A stretch of DNA of 64,000 nt from Ramazzottius varieornatus. Its lineage: Eukaryota; Tardigrada; Eutardigrada; Parachela; Ramazzottiidae. Below are positions 1-11,126 of the stretch, in pieces. The notes beneath the pieces were generated by a model. That model had not been told where the DNA came from. It did not search any database and saw only the letters and a program-made list of their open reading frames with translations. The stretch covers positions 1,085,481 through 1,149,480 of the forward strand of contig BDGG01000002.1 in NCBI GenBank assembly GCA_001949185.1. Reading direction: 5' to 3'. A program made the translations under genes and the position numbers. The first letter of the stretch is position 1; each line of letters opens with the position of its first letter.

Positions 1-479
1 CAACGAGTTCATTGAGTGGAACTTCCGCCTGAAATTTCAATGGAAAGAAGCGAAAACATCCCAGACGAGCGCAAAAAAGAGATTTGGATTCATCGAGGAA
101 CGATATCTAACACCGCCAAAAAGTATCAGAACCATTCCCTGGAGTCTTTTTGCGAGCATCGGCTTCCACAGTAGATAACATGATGAAGACCTTTGGAACC
201 TCGCTCATGGGCGAAGTCGTCTTCACGTGTGGACTTAAGGCTAAGCTAACGACTATGACAACCTGCTGTGATGGCCTTCCACCCGCTCCTTCCCGTAATT
301 GTTTTCGCCCCTTGACATCGCCAGCGGTGGCCGGCACGCTGCGGGACCAGGAAATAATTTCCTCACATACACAACGACTCGGATTTCTCTTAGTTATTTC
401 AAAATGCGGGAGTTCTTGAAATTTCTTCCGGGAGTCATTCGAAGTTACACTTCACGTGCTTTTCGACGCGAAAGAACTT
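1..479. other. Upstream flank, no gene recognised
   Basis: Open frames here are short, overlap on both strands and show no family resemblance or splice-consistent continuation into the formin gene downstream. I see no RNA gene or transposon end. Confidence 0.5.
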
Positions 480-650
480 CTGGCGCACGTTTTCGGTGTT
501 ATTAACCAAGATCGCACGCCACTTGGAAAACAACGATCTCTTTCAAAACGGTTATCTTCCCCGGACGGAGCACGTTCCCGACGTCGTTGGCTGACAGCGT
601 GCGCTAGTTGAAAACGATCTGGCCGAATTCATCCGGTCGGCGTCCCAATT
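480..650. repeat. Dimeric GTGGCGCAC hairpin repeat, copy 1
   Basis: Two degenerate hairpins lie about 85 bp apart. The first has left arm TGGCGCACG near 481 and right arm CGCACGCCACTTGG near 513. The second has right arm GCGTGCGCTAGTTG near 597. The shared tail (AACGATCT, then GAATTCAT and CGGCGTC) follows. It lies upstream of the formin start codon. Confidence 0.7.
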
Positions 651-1523
651 TTGATTTTTCCCCCTTTGTATTACGGTATGATGGCTAGCTATCACATCGT
701 TCACAAAATCAAAAAAGAATGACCGTGGAAGTGGAATGGTGTAAAACCAGGCCAGGTAAGCGACGTTTTACATGGAGCTCACCTTCAGTTCTTGATGAGA
801 TTTCAGGAAAGCCGATGGCGGAAATGAGAGGTTCTTTTGTTGGCGCCGAGTGGTTGCTGACGGCGTATTAACTTCCTCCTGACTCACCGACTGTTTCTCT
901 TGTTATACGCGAAAGCAAAGCACTCAGACGGTGATAAAATCATCGGTATTTTGTTTACGCTAGACATTTGGAGGCTTACCCACATACCGACTGTAACGGT
1001 AGACAAAGACGTCTCGCTAAGCCGCTCTAACTTGTTGTCCGATCAAGCGCCGTATGGAAGGCCGAGATGCCACCTCCGAAACGGAAGTGAGATTGTGTGA
1101 CTGGCTTGATTGTTTAACCACAAGGTAGCACTATCTAAAAGACCAAGAGGCCGCGGCAAGCTGGTAGTAGATCAATCAAAACAAACGTTACCGCGTTAAT
1201 TTACCCGCCCACGTGATACATTGATTCAAACCGGTAGTCCACGTTGGTGCGAGTAATGACGTCACCAAAATGGGTCATCTTTTGATCGTGTTGATTTCCT
1301 GGTTTATACAACGGAGATTTTCGTGCGAGATTTTATGGCCTACAAGGCTCCAACGACAAACAAGTTTGAAATGACTGACTAAGAGCTTATCGTACCTTCT
1401 ATTATCCGTATCAAGGAAGAAAGTCTTTTGCGATGGTGACAACAGGTCGCCCTCCAGATCGTCAACAGCTTAATCTTATCCTCCTTCTTGAATGACAACG
1501 CTGATTAGGTGAGCGTAGGGGAA

Positions 1524-4500
1524 ATGGAAGGCAAATCGAGAAGAATGCTCGATGGACTTTCTACGACATCTCTGTGGAATAACTTAAGGAACTCGACCAT
1601 GGGTTTCTCAGCGGTGAACGAAAATACAGGAATGCGCCGAGAAGCACGGCTGAGACCGAAGAAATGTCTGGAGCTGGTGAAGGATCCATCCTATCAAAAC
1701 TACTGCCGTAAGTGAATGAGCAGTTTAATAATGTACCTGACTTTTATGCTGTTGTACCTTTCATCCTCCTCAAGCAGGACTCCGGAAAAGCCTGCGAGAT
1801 GGAAACAAGGGTTGGACGGAGGAATTTCTGCAGTTGGATGGCTTGGCGTTACTGTTAGCTGGACTAGAAGCACTCACCTTGGCAATTCGCAACGTTGATG
1901 AAGCTGTTGTCGCCGTAGAATGTCTTCGATGTATTCGCGAGGTGCTCAACTCGACGACTGGCATCCAGTATATCATCCACTTTCGCAGAGAAGAAACAGC
2001 TGATCATCTGGCCAAAGGTAAGCCAATCAGAAGGCAGAAATCCTGGAGGAAAACCGGAAAAATACGGTAAAGCCGTGAAGCAGTGACCAGTGTTAGCCAG
2101 GTAAACATTCCGTGCTGCTCAGTATGACTCGCCATATCATGGTAAAGACCCGAAATGGTTCGGATTGATGAGATTCAGTCGGGGTACCGGAATGTATACC
2201 TGTCGAACACTGGCAGTGACTAGCGATTCTTTTCCCTGCGATAAATTTGTAAACAAATCAAGTCCAGTCAATCAAGCGACAGCCTTTCACTGTATGTGAT
2301 AAACGCAGGTCCTACTCAGAGGGTAGCACGGGAAATAAGCAGTAGGACGGACGGTCGTACTCGGTAGTATACCGTGGTGGGTATCAGCAAGTCCTACTGG
2401 GTACCTTTCAGCTAACTGACCAACGCGTTGTCTTACTGGGCTTTCGTTGGTGGAACTGGAAGATGGCGCCACGTGCCAAGGAGGAGGTTTCATTTTTTTT
2501 CCGCTTGTCTACACGGCGGGAGGAAGTGATCGTAGTCCTGTTCTCCGTAATCAAACAAAACTTTCATGCACGCTGTGTTGATTTTCCTCTTTGATTTCGC
2601 AGTGTTAGCTAGCCAGAACACCGCAGTGAAGCATCAAGTGTTCGAGCTCTTCTGTGCCTTGTGCGCTTACGATCAAGACGGATTCCGCCTGGTCAGCAAG
2701 TGCCTGACACGCTACCAGGTGAGCCAATGTTCAGGTAGACATTTTCGGAGCCGGTAAAGCGTTACGAGACGCCACCGCAGACGATTGTCCCAGTTGGCAA
2801 AACAATCTCGAATTTCCGCAGCGTCCGCAAAACTTGCAGTTGAGCTCATCGCCGATCAGAAAAAAAACCCTGATGTAGAAGCATTTTACAGTAGCGAGGC
2901 TACGATGCGTGACTTAAAAACCTGGTTTATTTCATTAGGAAAATGAATCGTCTCCTTACGTACTCCATGTCGTCGTCCAGGACCTTCACCAGTTTGCCGG
3001 TATAGAAAAAGTTTTGTTCCTCTTTATTTCACGAAATGATTTTCATGCACATTTACGTTTTTTATTCTCTTCCCGATTCTTCGAACTTGAATCTGGAGAT
3101 CATTCCTTCTGCAAATTTCAGGTGACGAATCGAAGAATGACTATGTGGTGGTTCTACTCGCGTTTGTCAACTGCATCCTGATCTACGTACCCGAAAATAA
3201 ACGGCATCGGGTTGTGGAAGACCTAAAGGACTGCTATTTCTTCCAGACATTCGTGAAAGTGACGTTGAATTGCACGTCTGAAATTCGAGTCCAAGTTGAT
3301 GGGCTCGTCGAAACACTCAAGTCCTTTCGAGACCGCAGTACCACCACTCTTGCGGCTGCCCATTGTGTTACCACGATGTTCGACCATCTCAGGGACCCAA
3401 AGCAACAAGACCAGCTTCTTCAGTTCATCGCAGACTTGGACAATGTGGCGCGCGAGTCGGAGCTATCGTAAGAATCTCACGAATTTCATCCGAACCAACT
3501 GGGAGGTGGGCACACGAGACATACGAGGTTGTTAACCATAAGTGGCGCACCCTCACGGTGTTATGGCCGGAAGCGTGCGCCACTTGGAAAAGCGATCTAA
3601 GTCGAGTCTGACCACTTTCTTGAGTGGCGCATATTTCCGTTGCTGTTGGCTGGAAGCGTGCGCCATGTCAATCTTGAACCTGTCGTTTACCGCTCAGTTT
3701 CGTCTCTGGTGTTATATTTTCCTAATTATGTTCTGATTCATTATACTGTATCTTATTCATCACTGCAATACAGGACTGACGTTATTCGAAAGCTGACCAG
3801 CGTTCTCCATCCTGAAACGCGTCCTGGCTACGAGCTCTCAACCATCTCAGAGGAACCAAAGCAATGGAAGGACGAAGCTACTAGTCCCATCGTCCTCTCG
3901 GCACCTTTCACATTCTCACGCGGCACCTCCGTCCAGTCTCCACTGGCAGAAACCTCCACCACACTCGCCTCTTTCAGTCCCACATCACAGTTCTCTTCCA
4001 TTGTCTCAGCCAGCCCGCCGCTAACCCCATCTCCTCCGCCACCTGCCCCTTCACCTCCTCCCACCATTCAGTCCAAACCAGCGCCACCGCCACCGCCACC
4101 GCCCCCAGCTTCCATGCCGGCGCCACCCAATTCCCTGAAGACATCCTCCGCTGTTCCACCTCCCCCTCCCCCTCCCCCGCCTCCCGGTTTTGGTGGCGCA
4201 CCTCCATCTCCGCCACCAAAACCTGCTAAGGCAGGGAATACGCTACTGCAAAACGCCCTGGGGAATTCTCACCATGAAAAGCTCAAAGCGGTCCGTTACG
4301 AGAAGCTCTATCTACCACCTGACAAACGTAAGCATCTCTGCATAACGCGCAATATGGGGAGTCTGATATTTAATTATTGCTGGTAAATGATTGCACGCGA
4401 ATCGTCACCTCAAATGGCGCATGATTTCTTCGCTGTTGGCTGAAAGTGTGCGCCACTTGGTAAGACGATCTTTCCAAGTGTGGTGGTTTTCCAAAGTGGC

Positions 4501-6368
4501 GCACGCTGTCAGCCCGCGCCATGCGCCACCTAGAAATTTTTTTTGAATATATTTATTTGCCGACGTCTCATTTGTTAACCTTTTACATTTGCAATGAAGA
4601 ACTGGTTTGTATTTCAGTGTCGAAGTCCGTTTGGGGTTCGGATGATGGCGAAGAGGCGGAGGTTAGGGTCGACACGACGGCGTTGAAGTCGCTGTTTGCT
4701 GTGAACGAAGGACGGGCCAGTACCGGGCTGGAGTCGCGTCGAGGTTCCTTCGGGGCATCCATGCGAAATTCTTCCACCGTACAACTGTTGGACTCCCGAC
4801 GAAGCCTGAATATCAACATCTGTCTCAACTCGAAAAAGTTTAAGCCGCTGGATAGCTTGGTTGAGTCTATCGAGAAGGTCGACCATGAGCGCTTTGAGGT
4901 CGACGATGTTGTGGCTCTTATGGGAATCCTCCCTACTCTCGAAGAGGTAAGAATGGCTATTCTGTCACTGCTTTGTTTCCTCTAGTGACAGCAAAATAAC
5001 TTGACTCTGTCGCAGGTGGCTCTGATCAAAGAGCACGATGGGAAGGTTGAAGAGTTGGGCTCCGCTGAGCAGTTCTTCCACAAGTTGATTCAGCTACCCG
5101 ACTACCAACTTCGCATGGATCTCCTCCTCTTTGCAAAAGAGTTCCCCACACAGGCTGAAGGACTGAAAAGCCAGATGGAAGAAGTGGAGAGCGGATGTAA
5201 GGCTGCGCTGGAGTCTGCCAGCTTCCGGAAGTTCTTGCACTTCGGACTTCAAGTTGGCAACGTCTTGAATGCGGTACGTAATTCGCGATTAGCGACCCAT
5301 CGCCTTCCCCAACATGGACCAGTCTTTCATCCGTAGTTCGGTCTTGCAGGGTCGTTCGGCCGGCGAAGCGAAAGCGATCAAGCTCGACGGCTTACCCAAG
5401 TTTGCGGAAACCAGCAGCAACAACAACCCGAAAATGTCTCTTTTGCACTTTATGGTTCAAGAAGCCAAGAAACAGGACAACCAAGCTTTAGACTTTATCA
5501 GTGACTTTCACGTGCTAGAAAAAGCCAGCGGGTAAGTTTGGTTTTTTTTCCTACTGTATTCCGTACAGTGTCATCCGATTTCACAGTGCTTTCTTTCAAG
5601 GATAAATATAACTGACTTGGACGCAGAGTTGACCATGCTGAAGAGCCGATTCCGCACTCTGTACGACCGAGTCAAGAACTCGGAGACATCACTACGGACA
5701 GTGGCCGAGGCGGATCACAGAAAGCAGACAGAAGCCAAGCTTGAGGAGCTAAGTGTTCTCCAGCAGCACCTCTCAGCCTCGACAGCATCTCTGGCCGCCT
5801 ACTTCGTCGAAGACCCCCTTCACTTTAAAGTAGCAGAATGCTTCAAGACCATCATGACTTTCGTCAAGCAGATAAAAAACGTCGTCAAGGTACGCAAAAC
5901 TCACTCTACATCACTCAGAAAACCGCAGATTGTTGGAAGCGTTGGCACGTGAATCCACCCAGATCGCCTTTCCAAGTGGCGCACGCTTTCAGCCAATAGC
6001 AAAGGACGTGTGCGCCAGTTGGGACAGAACATCCGGATCAAGTCATTTGCTGACGGTTCACTGTACTGAGGCAAACTGACCAGTTCACATCAGTGTTCGT
6101 TTAGGACATGGAGAAGGAAGAGAAACTGGAGAAAGCAAAGAAGATGGCCTCACTGAACTTCAACACCCCGCCACGTACCGCTGCGAGACCCAGCTTGGTT
6201 TCCGCTACCTTGCCAAGGAACTTCGGTGCGACAAAACGCTTGTCCTTACCGGAAACGGTACACAAAGGCGACAGTACCGACTCGGACGACCTAGAAAGCG
6301 GCATCGTGGATAAGCTGATGCAGGTCATCAAAAGTGGATCTCCTAGACGCATTCCGTGTCGGTTCTAA
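1524..6368 (+). CDS. INF2: Diaphanous-related formin, INF2-like (11 exons, 940 aa)
   Basis: Formins nucleate and elongate unbranched actin filaments. Exons in phase: 1524-1707, 1778-2017, 2603-2718, 2939-2999, 3122-3467, 3774-4327, 4618-4946, 5016-5273, 5350-5531, 5601-5889, 6105-6368. The order is GTPase-binding/FH3 region (residues 1-315; motif VKHQVFELFCALC), proline-rich FH1 (about 398-465, several runs of 7-10 prolines that would bind profilin), FH2 actin-binding domain (about 500-850; motif LQVGNVLNA) and a C-terminal WH2/DAD-like helix (IVDKLMQVIKSG). The N-terminus aligns from memory with human INF2 (CLELVKDPSYQNYC before LRKSLRDGNKGW), which favours INF2 over Dia or DAAM. ATG 1524 is the first in-frame Met after a TAG at 1506. 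The 61-bp exon 4 was found by phase and resemblance. Introns carry hairpin repeats. Formin is secure; the INF2 subclass is an inference. Confidence 0.9.
3540..3680. repeat. Dimeric GTGGCGCAC hairpin repeat in formin intron 5
   Basis: Two hairpins about 94 bp apart. The first runs from AGTGGCGCACC near 3541 to GCGTGCGCCACTTGG near 3579. The second runs from AGTGGCGCATA near 3635 to GAAGCGTGCGCCAT near 3655. Both keep GGCTGGAAG or GGCCGGAAG in the right half of the loop, so they have the same orientation. Confidence 0.85.
4410..4570. repeat. Dimeric GTGGCGCAC hairpin repeat in formin intron 6
   Basis: The first hairpin spans about 4411-4460 (AAATGGCGCATG to GTGTGCGCCACTTGG) and the second about 4494-4530 (AAGTGGCGCACG to CATGCGCCACC). 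The tail TTTATTTGCCGACGTCTCA follows, to about 4570. Confidence 0.85.
5933..6056. repeat. GTGGCGCAC hairpin repeat in formin intron 10
   Basis: A well-preserved hairpin at about 5968-6022 (CCAAGTGGCGCACGC, loop with CAGCCAATA, then GTGTGCGCCAGTTGG) is followed by a tail resembling ATTTGCTGACG. Upstream, GTTGGAAGCGTTGGCACGTG looks like the decayed right arm of a first hairpin. Confidence 0.8.
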
Positions 6369-7914
6369 TTTTTTGTTTCGGTCTGCATCAAGCGAAGAAT
6401 TCTCTCATGACTGATCTGTGTCTGAAACGGTTCTTAACACAAGTTTTGCCGGTAGACAATTTTTATCTGTCGGATTCCATCACTATTTCCGGTTTCAACA
6501 GTGGGTTTGCACTCCAGTGCGGTATACATTAATTTTGCACACGGAAAGCTGATTACTTACATGAATGATGGGAGTTGGCGTCATTGCGGAGGCCATTATG
6601 CAAACACGAAAAAGTTTCGTCGGTTGCTCAGGAGCTTGCAACATGCGAGATATACCCGCTCGCAATCTGTCACGGAACTAAAGTGCTCGTCTCATGTCAT
6701 ATCATGTCATGCAACGCCATTCTATACTATAAAAACGGACGTGGTGCTGCAGCAGTTTCCGGAGCAGCATTATAGCTGGCGACCTGGACGTCTACTGTGG
6801 CCTCGGATACAGAGACGCGGAAGTGAAGACTAATTTTTAGCTCGCCGGCCGTAAACTAAAGACCTTGCAACTTTTCGAGGTTTCGCTTTAGCCTTGGATG
6901 TATCAATACCAATGTTTAACGTAGCGTACATTCTGGCCTACAAAAATTGACAAAGGTGTGTAAAACAGTGCTGCTGCACTGCACTGAGTCAATTGCGTCG
7001 AACAATGCTCTTTGTTGGTTTACGCAGCGGGGACGCTATCCAAAGGAAAACACTGTCCCCGGATCTCGTATCACGCAAGTGATCAAGCTCAAAGAGACAG
7101 CAAAATGCGTAATAATACAGTGCGGCCACGTTAACTTTGCGCAACGTTTGAAAAATATTCGGGTTCCCGACAGTGAGCACGTAGGTTTCTCGCTGCATTA
7201 TTCTGTGATAACACATGCACTGAGCTATCTTTTAGCCGAAGATTCTTTTTGGGAAAGGAAAAGTCTTCGACCAAAACTCAACGTCAACCGCGGAAAGGGA
7301 TCGACCACAGGCGCTCGTAACGAGATTCGTCCGTACCCATCCTCACGAAAATACTTCCTTTCCCATCCGAGATTTGTTTTGTAGTCACAAAACAATTTTC
7401 TCTCCGAGTACGATGTTTCTCCTTTCAGAAATCTTGTTGTGTGATTCAATCGAACTACCCATACCCACGCCCTGATTTTTCAAGATCGAAAGTCGAAAAA
7501 AGGCGAAGACTTTCATGCGCAGACACCTACGCAAGTACAGGGACATTTTACCGTAAAAGCAGTTGGTTGCAATATTAGAACAACTTCTCAGTCATTACTA
7601 GAAAATAAGGCTTAGGTGAAAGGATGCCTAAGACGTTTTCCCGAGTAGTTCTTCTCCGCATCGAACTTTTCAATTTTGACAACTTTTTCGAGTTTTTCTG
7701 CAGTTTTCAAAAAATCGCTCCAGTCCTTCGGCCAAAGGTATTTCGTTCAGAATCAGTTCAGATGCAAGCAAACTTATCTGGCTTTCTGACTAAGCACCGT
7801 TTCAGGTCCACTCACGATTTCTACGCCGAAACCAGATTTTTGAAATAATCATGGTTTCCCGGTAAACCCGAAAATTTTGGACAAAACGTTCGGTTGCCTT
7901 TCGGGATTGAGAAG
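6369..7914. other. Intergenic stretch, no gene recognised
   Basis: Between the formin stop and the left end of the Tigger-like element I see only unrecognised frames. The longest is 6947-7384 on the plus strand (145 codons), without a recognisable domain or good splice context. The hairpin repeat common to the left is absent. Confidence 0.5.
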
Positions 7915-7916
7915 TA

Positions 7917-9675
7917 CTGTACTCCCGCGATACACACGCCATACTCGTACGTACGTCAGGAATGTGCACCTCCCGGGGGCAGAAAATTTGAACTTTATTG
8001 AATCAATAATCAGTCGAAAAGCTGTACTCTAAAGAGGAATCTTCCGCCACTTCGTCACCACTGTTCTCTTCGATCGAACTAAAGCTAAATTCCAATGGCG
8101 CTTCATCATTCTCTACAGAAGTTTGTTCATTAGCAATCATATATGTTGGTTCAGGTAGAATTTGAGCCCCCACGAACGCGTTCTCGATTGTTTCTGGATT
8201 CACATCTGCCCAAGCTTGAGACACGAAGTCGATGAAGTCCTGTCGGGAGGGTTTACGAAGGTATCCTTTACCTGTCAACTCTGCTCGTTCTTTTCGCCAT
8301 TCATGATACGCTCGCTTCAGGTTAGCCTTAAATGGAGCGTTTATGCCCACGTCTAGCAGCTGATAAGTGCCAGTCATTCCTCGAGGAATGAAAACTTGAT
8401 CGACGTTCCTGCTTTCTAGAAGTTCTCTGCTTTCGAATTTCAGATGAGCTGCAAAATGGTCTCGAATGAGGTACAAGGTGTTCTGAGTATCTTCCTCGAA
8501 CGACTGCTTTATCCATTCGTGATCGATCCTCGAATTCCACCAAGCAGTACGCGTACTGAAAACGCGAACGTTATCAGGAATTTTCAGTTTTCCTAGAATG
8601 TTCGCCGACAACTGTCCAGTCTTCACGCCGCCTTTGAAGACGATGGCAGCAGGAAACTTCTGTCCGTCTCCCGTTACAGCAAGCCCAACAGTAAACCGTT
8701 CCTTTTCCCCTGGAGGTTGAATGACGTGCTTTTGCTTCACTCCAATAGGAGACAACGTCTTCCCGTAAGTATTTTGCAGAAGAACGCTTGTCTGGTCGAA
8801 GTTGATGATCCGGCTAGGATGAGTATTGTTTACGCCAACAATTTTCTCTACGCGTTCCATGAAGACATGTTCTTCAAGCTGTAAGAACAGATCTTCAGCT
8901 AAACGTTTAAATTTCGAAAATAAGAAAGCCTGACAGAACATCAAGATTTTGGTACAAAAGCAAACTATTGTTGTACCTCATCCGCTGCCGTCTTCGTCGT
9001 TTTTCTGCTCACTTTTGTTGTTGCCCGATAACTCAGACGATATCGCTTCTTCAGGCTATATATCCAACCGTTTGATACCTTGAAATTTTTCACGTTCAAA
9101 TCTTTCGCGATTTGCGCTGCCCACTTTCGAAGGTCGGAGTCGCGTACAGGTAAACCGACGTTTCTAGTCTTGATCACCTCGTGGTACACTCGCTTTTCCA
9201 CATCTTGAAACATGGGTTTTCTGCGGCCTTTGAAAGTTCCTTCCGGTAGCTTTTTTCTGAAATATTGTCATCATAAGAGACAACTCCATTTCAAAATATT
9301 TGATCATCGAAGTCACTCACTTCCAATCTCTGATCGTTGTCCTTGGAATTTTCACCACCTTCGCGTAAGACCACATCGACATCCCGCTTTCCGCCATAGC
9401 TCTCAAGTTCCTTACAGCTTCCGATACTCTGTACACCGAGCGGGTTCTAAATGTCCCCATTATGATAGGCAAAAAAGGTAGAGTTCAAGGGAGGATACCA
9501 AAGTAAAGCAGTGTTCAGACTCTTTCACCGGAAACACAGAAAACAGAAATTCAACAGGTCAAAAGAACAAGCTGATCAGACAATCAGCTCAGTTAACGCT
9601 ACGGTACTTTTTTACTTGCAGTACTACTTTTCCTAATACAGAGGGAAGTATGGCGTGTGTATCGCGGGAGTACAG
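7917..9675 (-). mobile_element. Complete Tigger/pogo-type DNA transposon (1,759 bp)
   Basis: The element is bounded by perfect 29-bp terminal inverted repeats at 7917-7945 (starting CTGTACTCCCGCGATACACA) and 9647-9675. All 29 positions are complementary by eye. TA dinucleotides flank both ends (7915-7916 and 9676-9677), the target-site duplication of the Tc1/mariner/pogo superfamily. The only gene inside is a pogo/CENP-B-like transposase on the minus strand. Perfect repeats and an open reading frame suggest a young, possibly active copy. Confidence 0.93.
8003..9460 (-). CDS. Tigger/pogo-like transposase, HTH-psq + CENP-B HTH + DDE_1 (3 exons, 448 aa)
   Basis: This is a DDE-family transposase that would bind the element's own ends and cut and paste it. 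Exons on the minus strand: 9460-9321, 9256-8977, 8929-8003, with introns of 64 and 47 bp and consistent phase. Residues 1-50 form a psq-type helix-turn-helix (VSEAVRNLRAMAESGMS, then IPRTTIRDWKKKL). The second exon has a CENP-B-type HTH (VSNGWIYSLKKRYRLS). The third has the DDE_1 core with candidate acidic residues in IINFDQT, LIRDHFAAH and YQLLDVGINAPF. The acidic, serine-rich C-terminus is typical of such proteins. No stop or frameshift remains once the two introns are removed. Without splicing the frame is broken by TAG at about 8965, so the introns are required for a full product. Domestication is less likely because the terminal repeats are perfect. Confidence 0.9.
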
Positions 9676-9677
9676 TA

Positions 9678-11126
9678 AATTATTCTCTTCAGCCTCATCG
9701 GACATCCTGAACTCTTTCTCATCATTTGCGGCTAATTTGGTTTCTGGAGATCGACTGTGGAGACCTGTAGAAAATTTTTCGTTCATGGTTGTGAACTCTC
9801 GTTACCGCCAACAGCTCAAATCGAGTTTGCGAAACGACCGTTCCCGGAGGAAAAGCAACTCCCATATCAAAAAAGGCGGCATAAGCTAATGATTAGACTT
9901 CAATGATTGGTTTGGAGGAAAAACTTGATCTGAATTTTTCACAACACCCAGAAGTGAGTTGCACACACTTTGCGTGGCCATACTGTATTTGTTGGTGATT
10001 ACAGTTATAGCACATAGTGTTCTAACAATTGCATTTTCTTAGTTTCGATTTTGTGGCTGTCGGACGCCAGACCGCCGGTGTACCAAAGCCCATACGGCGG
10101 TACGGCACCAGTTTTCCGATTACCATTGGTCAAAGCCAGCCGACATCGAGATCGTACCAAAACATGAGTAAGAAGACTTAAAGCACTGCGCTCTGAGCTG
10201 CGACCTTTGGTCACAGCTTCTCCTACCGCATGCCTAACTAGCTCACTGTCGAAGCATTTCTGCGACAAAAATCAGCTTGGTGATACTATTGATAGGATAC
10301 TAACTTCACGTGCGAATCCGACTGAGACTCTACTGACACGGACAGAGCCTACAGTCAAAAGAAGGGGTCCCCAGGGAGCAACTGTTGCATTAGTGTCGTC
10401 GTAGCTGTCCAGGGAGCAGCAACCGCAACTGCTCAAAAGAAGCTAGATATTTTAGATCATACTATACACTGACTCCCATAAGTATTCGGAAACCCCATCT
10501 GTGTTCAAAAATTCACTTCTCTGTTGTTTTTCAACCAATTAGGGAGTGAGGTGGCTCTCCGTAAACAACATGCTGTAGGGAATCCTGCGGAACCCGGGAG
10601 GCCGAACTACACAGATATTCGTTCTTGGTACTGTTAACGCCGTCAAAGATGCGACCTCCCTACCATAAAGGTCATTTCAGGGCCTCAGTAATTCCAATAT
10701 AGCTGTTGCCAAAAGGATTGCTGACCCCTTACTTGAATTTTTGATCAGCCGCGTAGCAGGTAATTGGATTGTGGCCATAAAACCCATCGTTCAGCACGGG
10801 CCAACCGATTCTAACTACGCAGGATGTACATAATTAACTAAGGTTATTGATTGCACCAGAAGTCCCCAGGAAGCGCCTCCGTATACAAATTAGCGCAGCG
10901 TGATCGATCTTTTACCCCACGTCAACTGTGTATCTTAATTAATTGTCCGGAAAGAGCCCAGCTAAATTGGACTCGGATAGGCGCATGCGTAATTGACAAC
11001 GGGGCATGCTCGTCGCGGGATGGAAATTCCACAGCTGGTGTTACTGCCCGCGAAGGCCTCGATAGGAAACTGACAAAAATATTGTTTACTTCATCAATCG
11101 TGTTTTGCTGGTGTCTGCGTTTCAGG
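9678..11126. other. Intergenic stretch with a solitary Tc1-like end
   Basis: No gene recognised. The segment at 10465-10495 (CTGACTCCCATAAGTATTCG and neighbours) resembles the terminal inverted repeat of Tc1-like elements, but I find no matching inverted copy or transposase nearby. The rest is featureless by eye. Confidence 0.4.
10465..10495. repeat. Possible solitary Tc1-like terminal repeat
   Basis: The string TACACTGACTCCCATAAGTA followed by TTCGGAAAC looks like Tc1/mariner termini known from animals, preceded by TA. No inverted partner was found within several kb, so this would be a relic. Confidence 0.35.
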
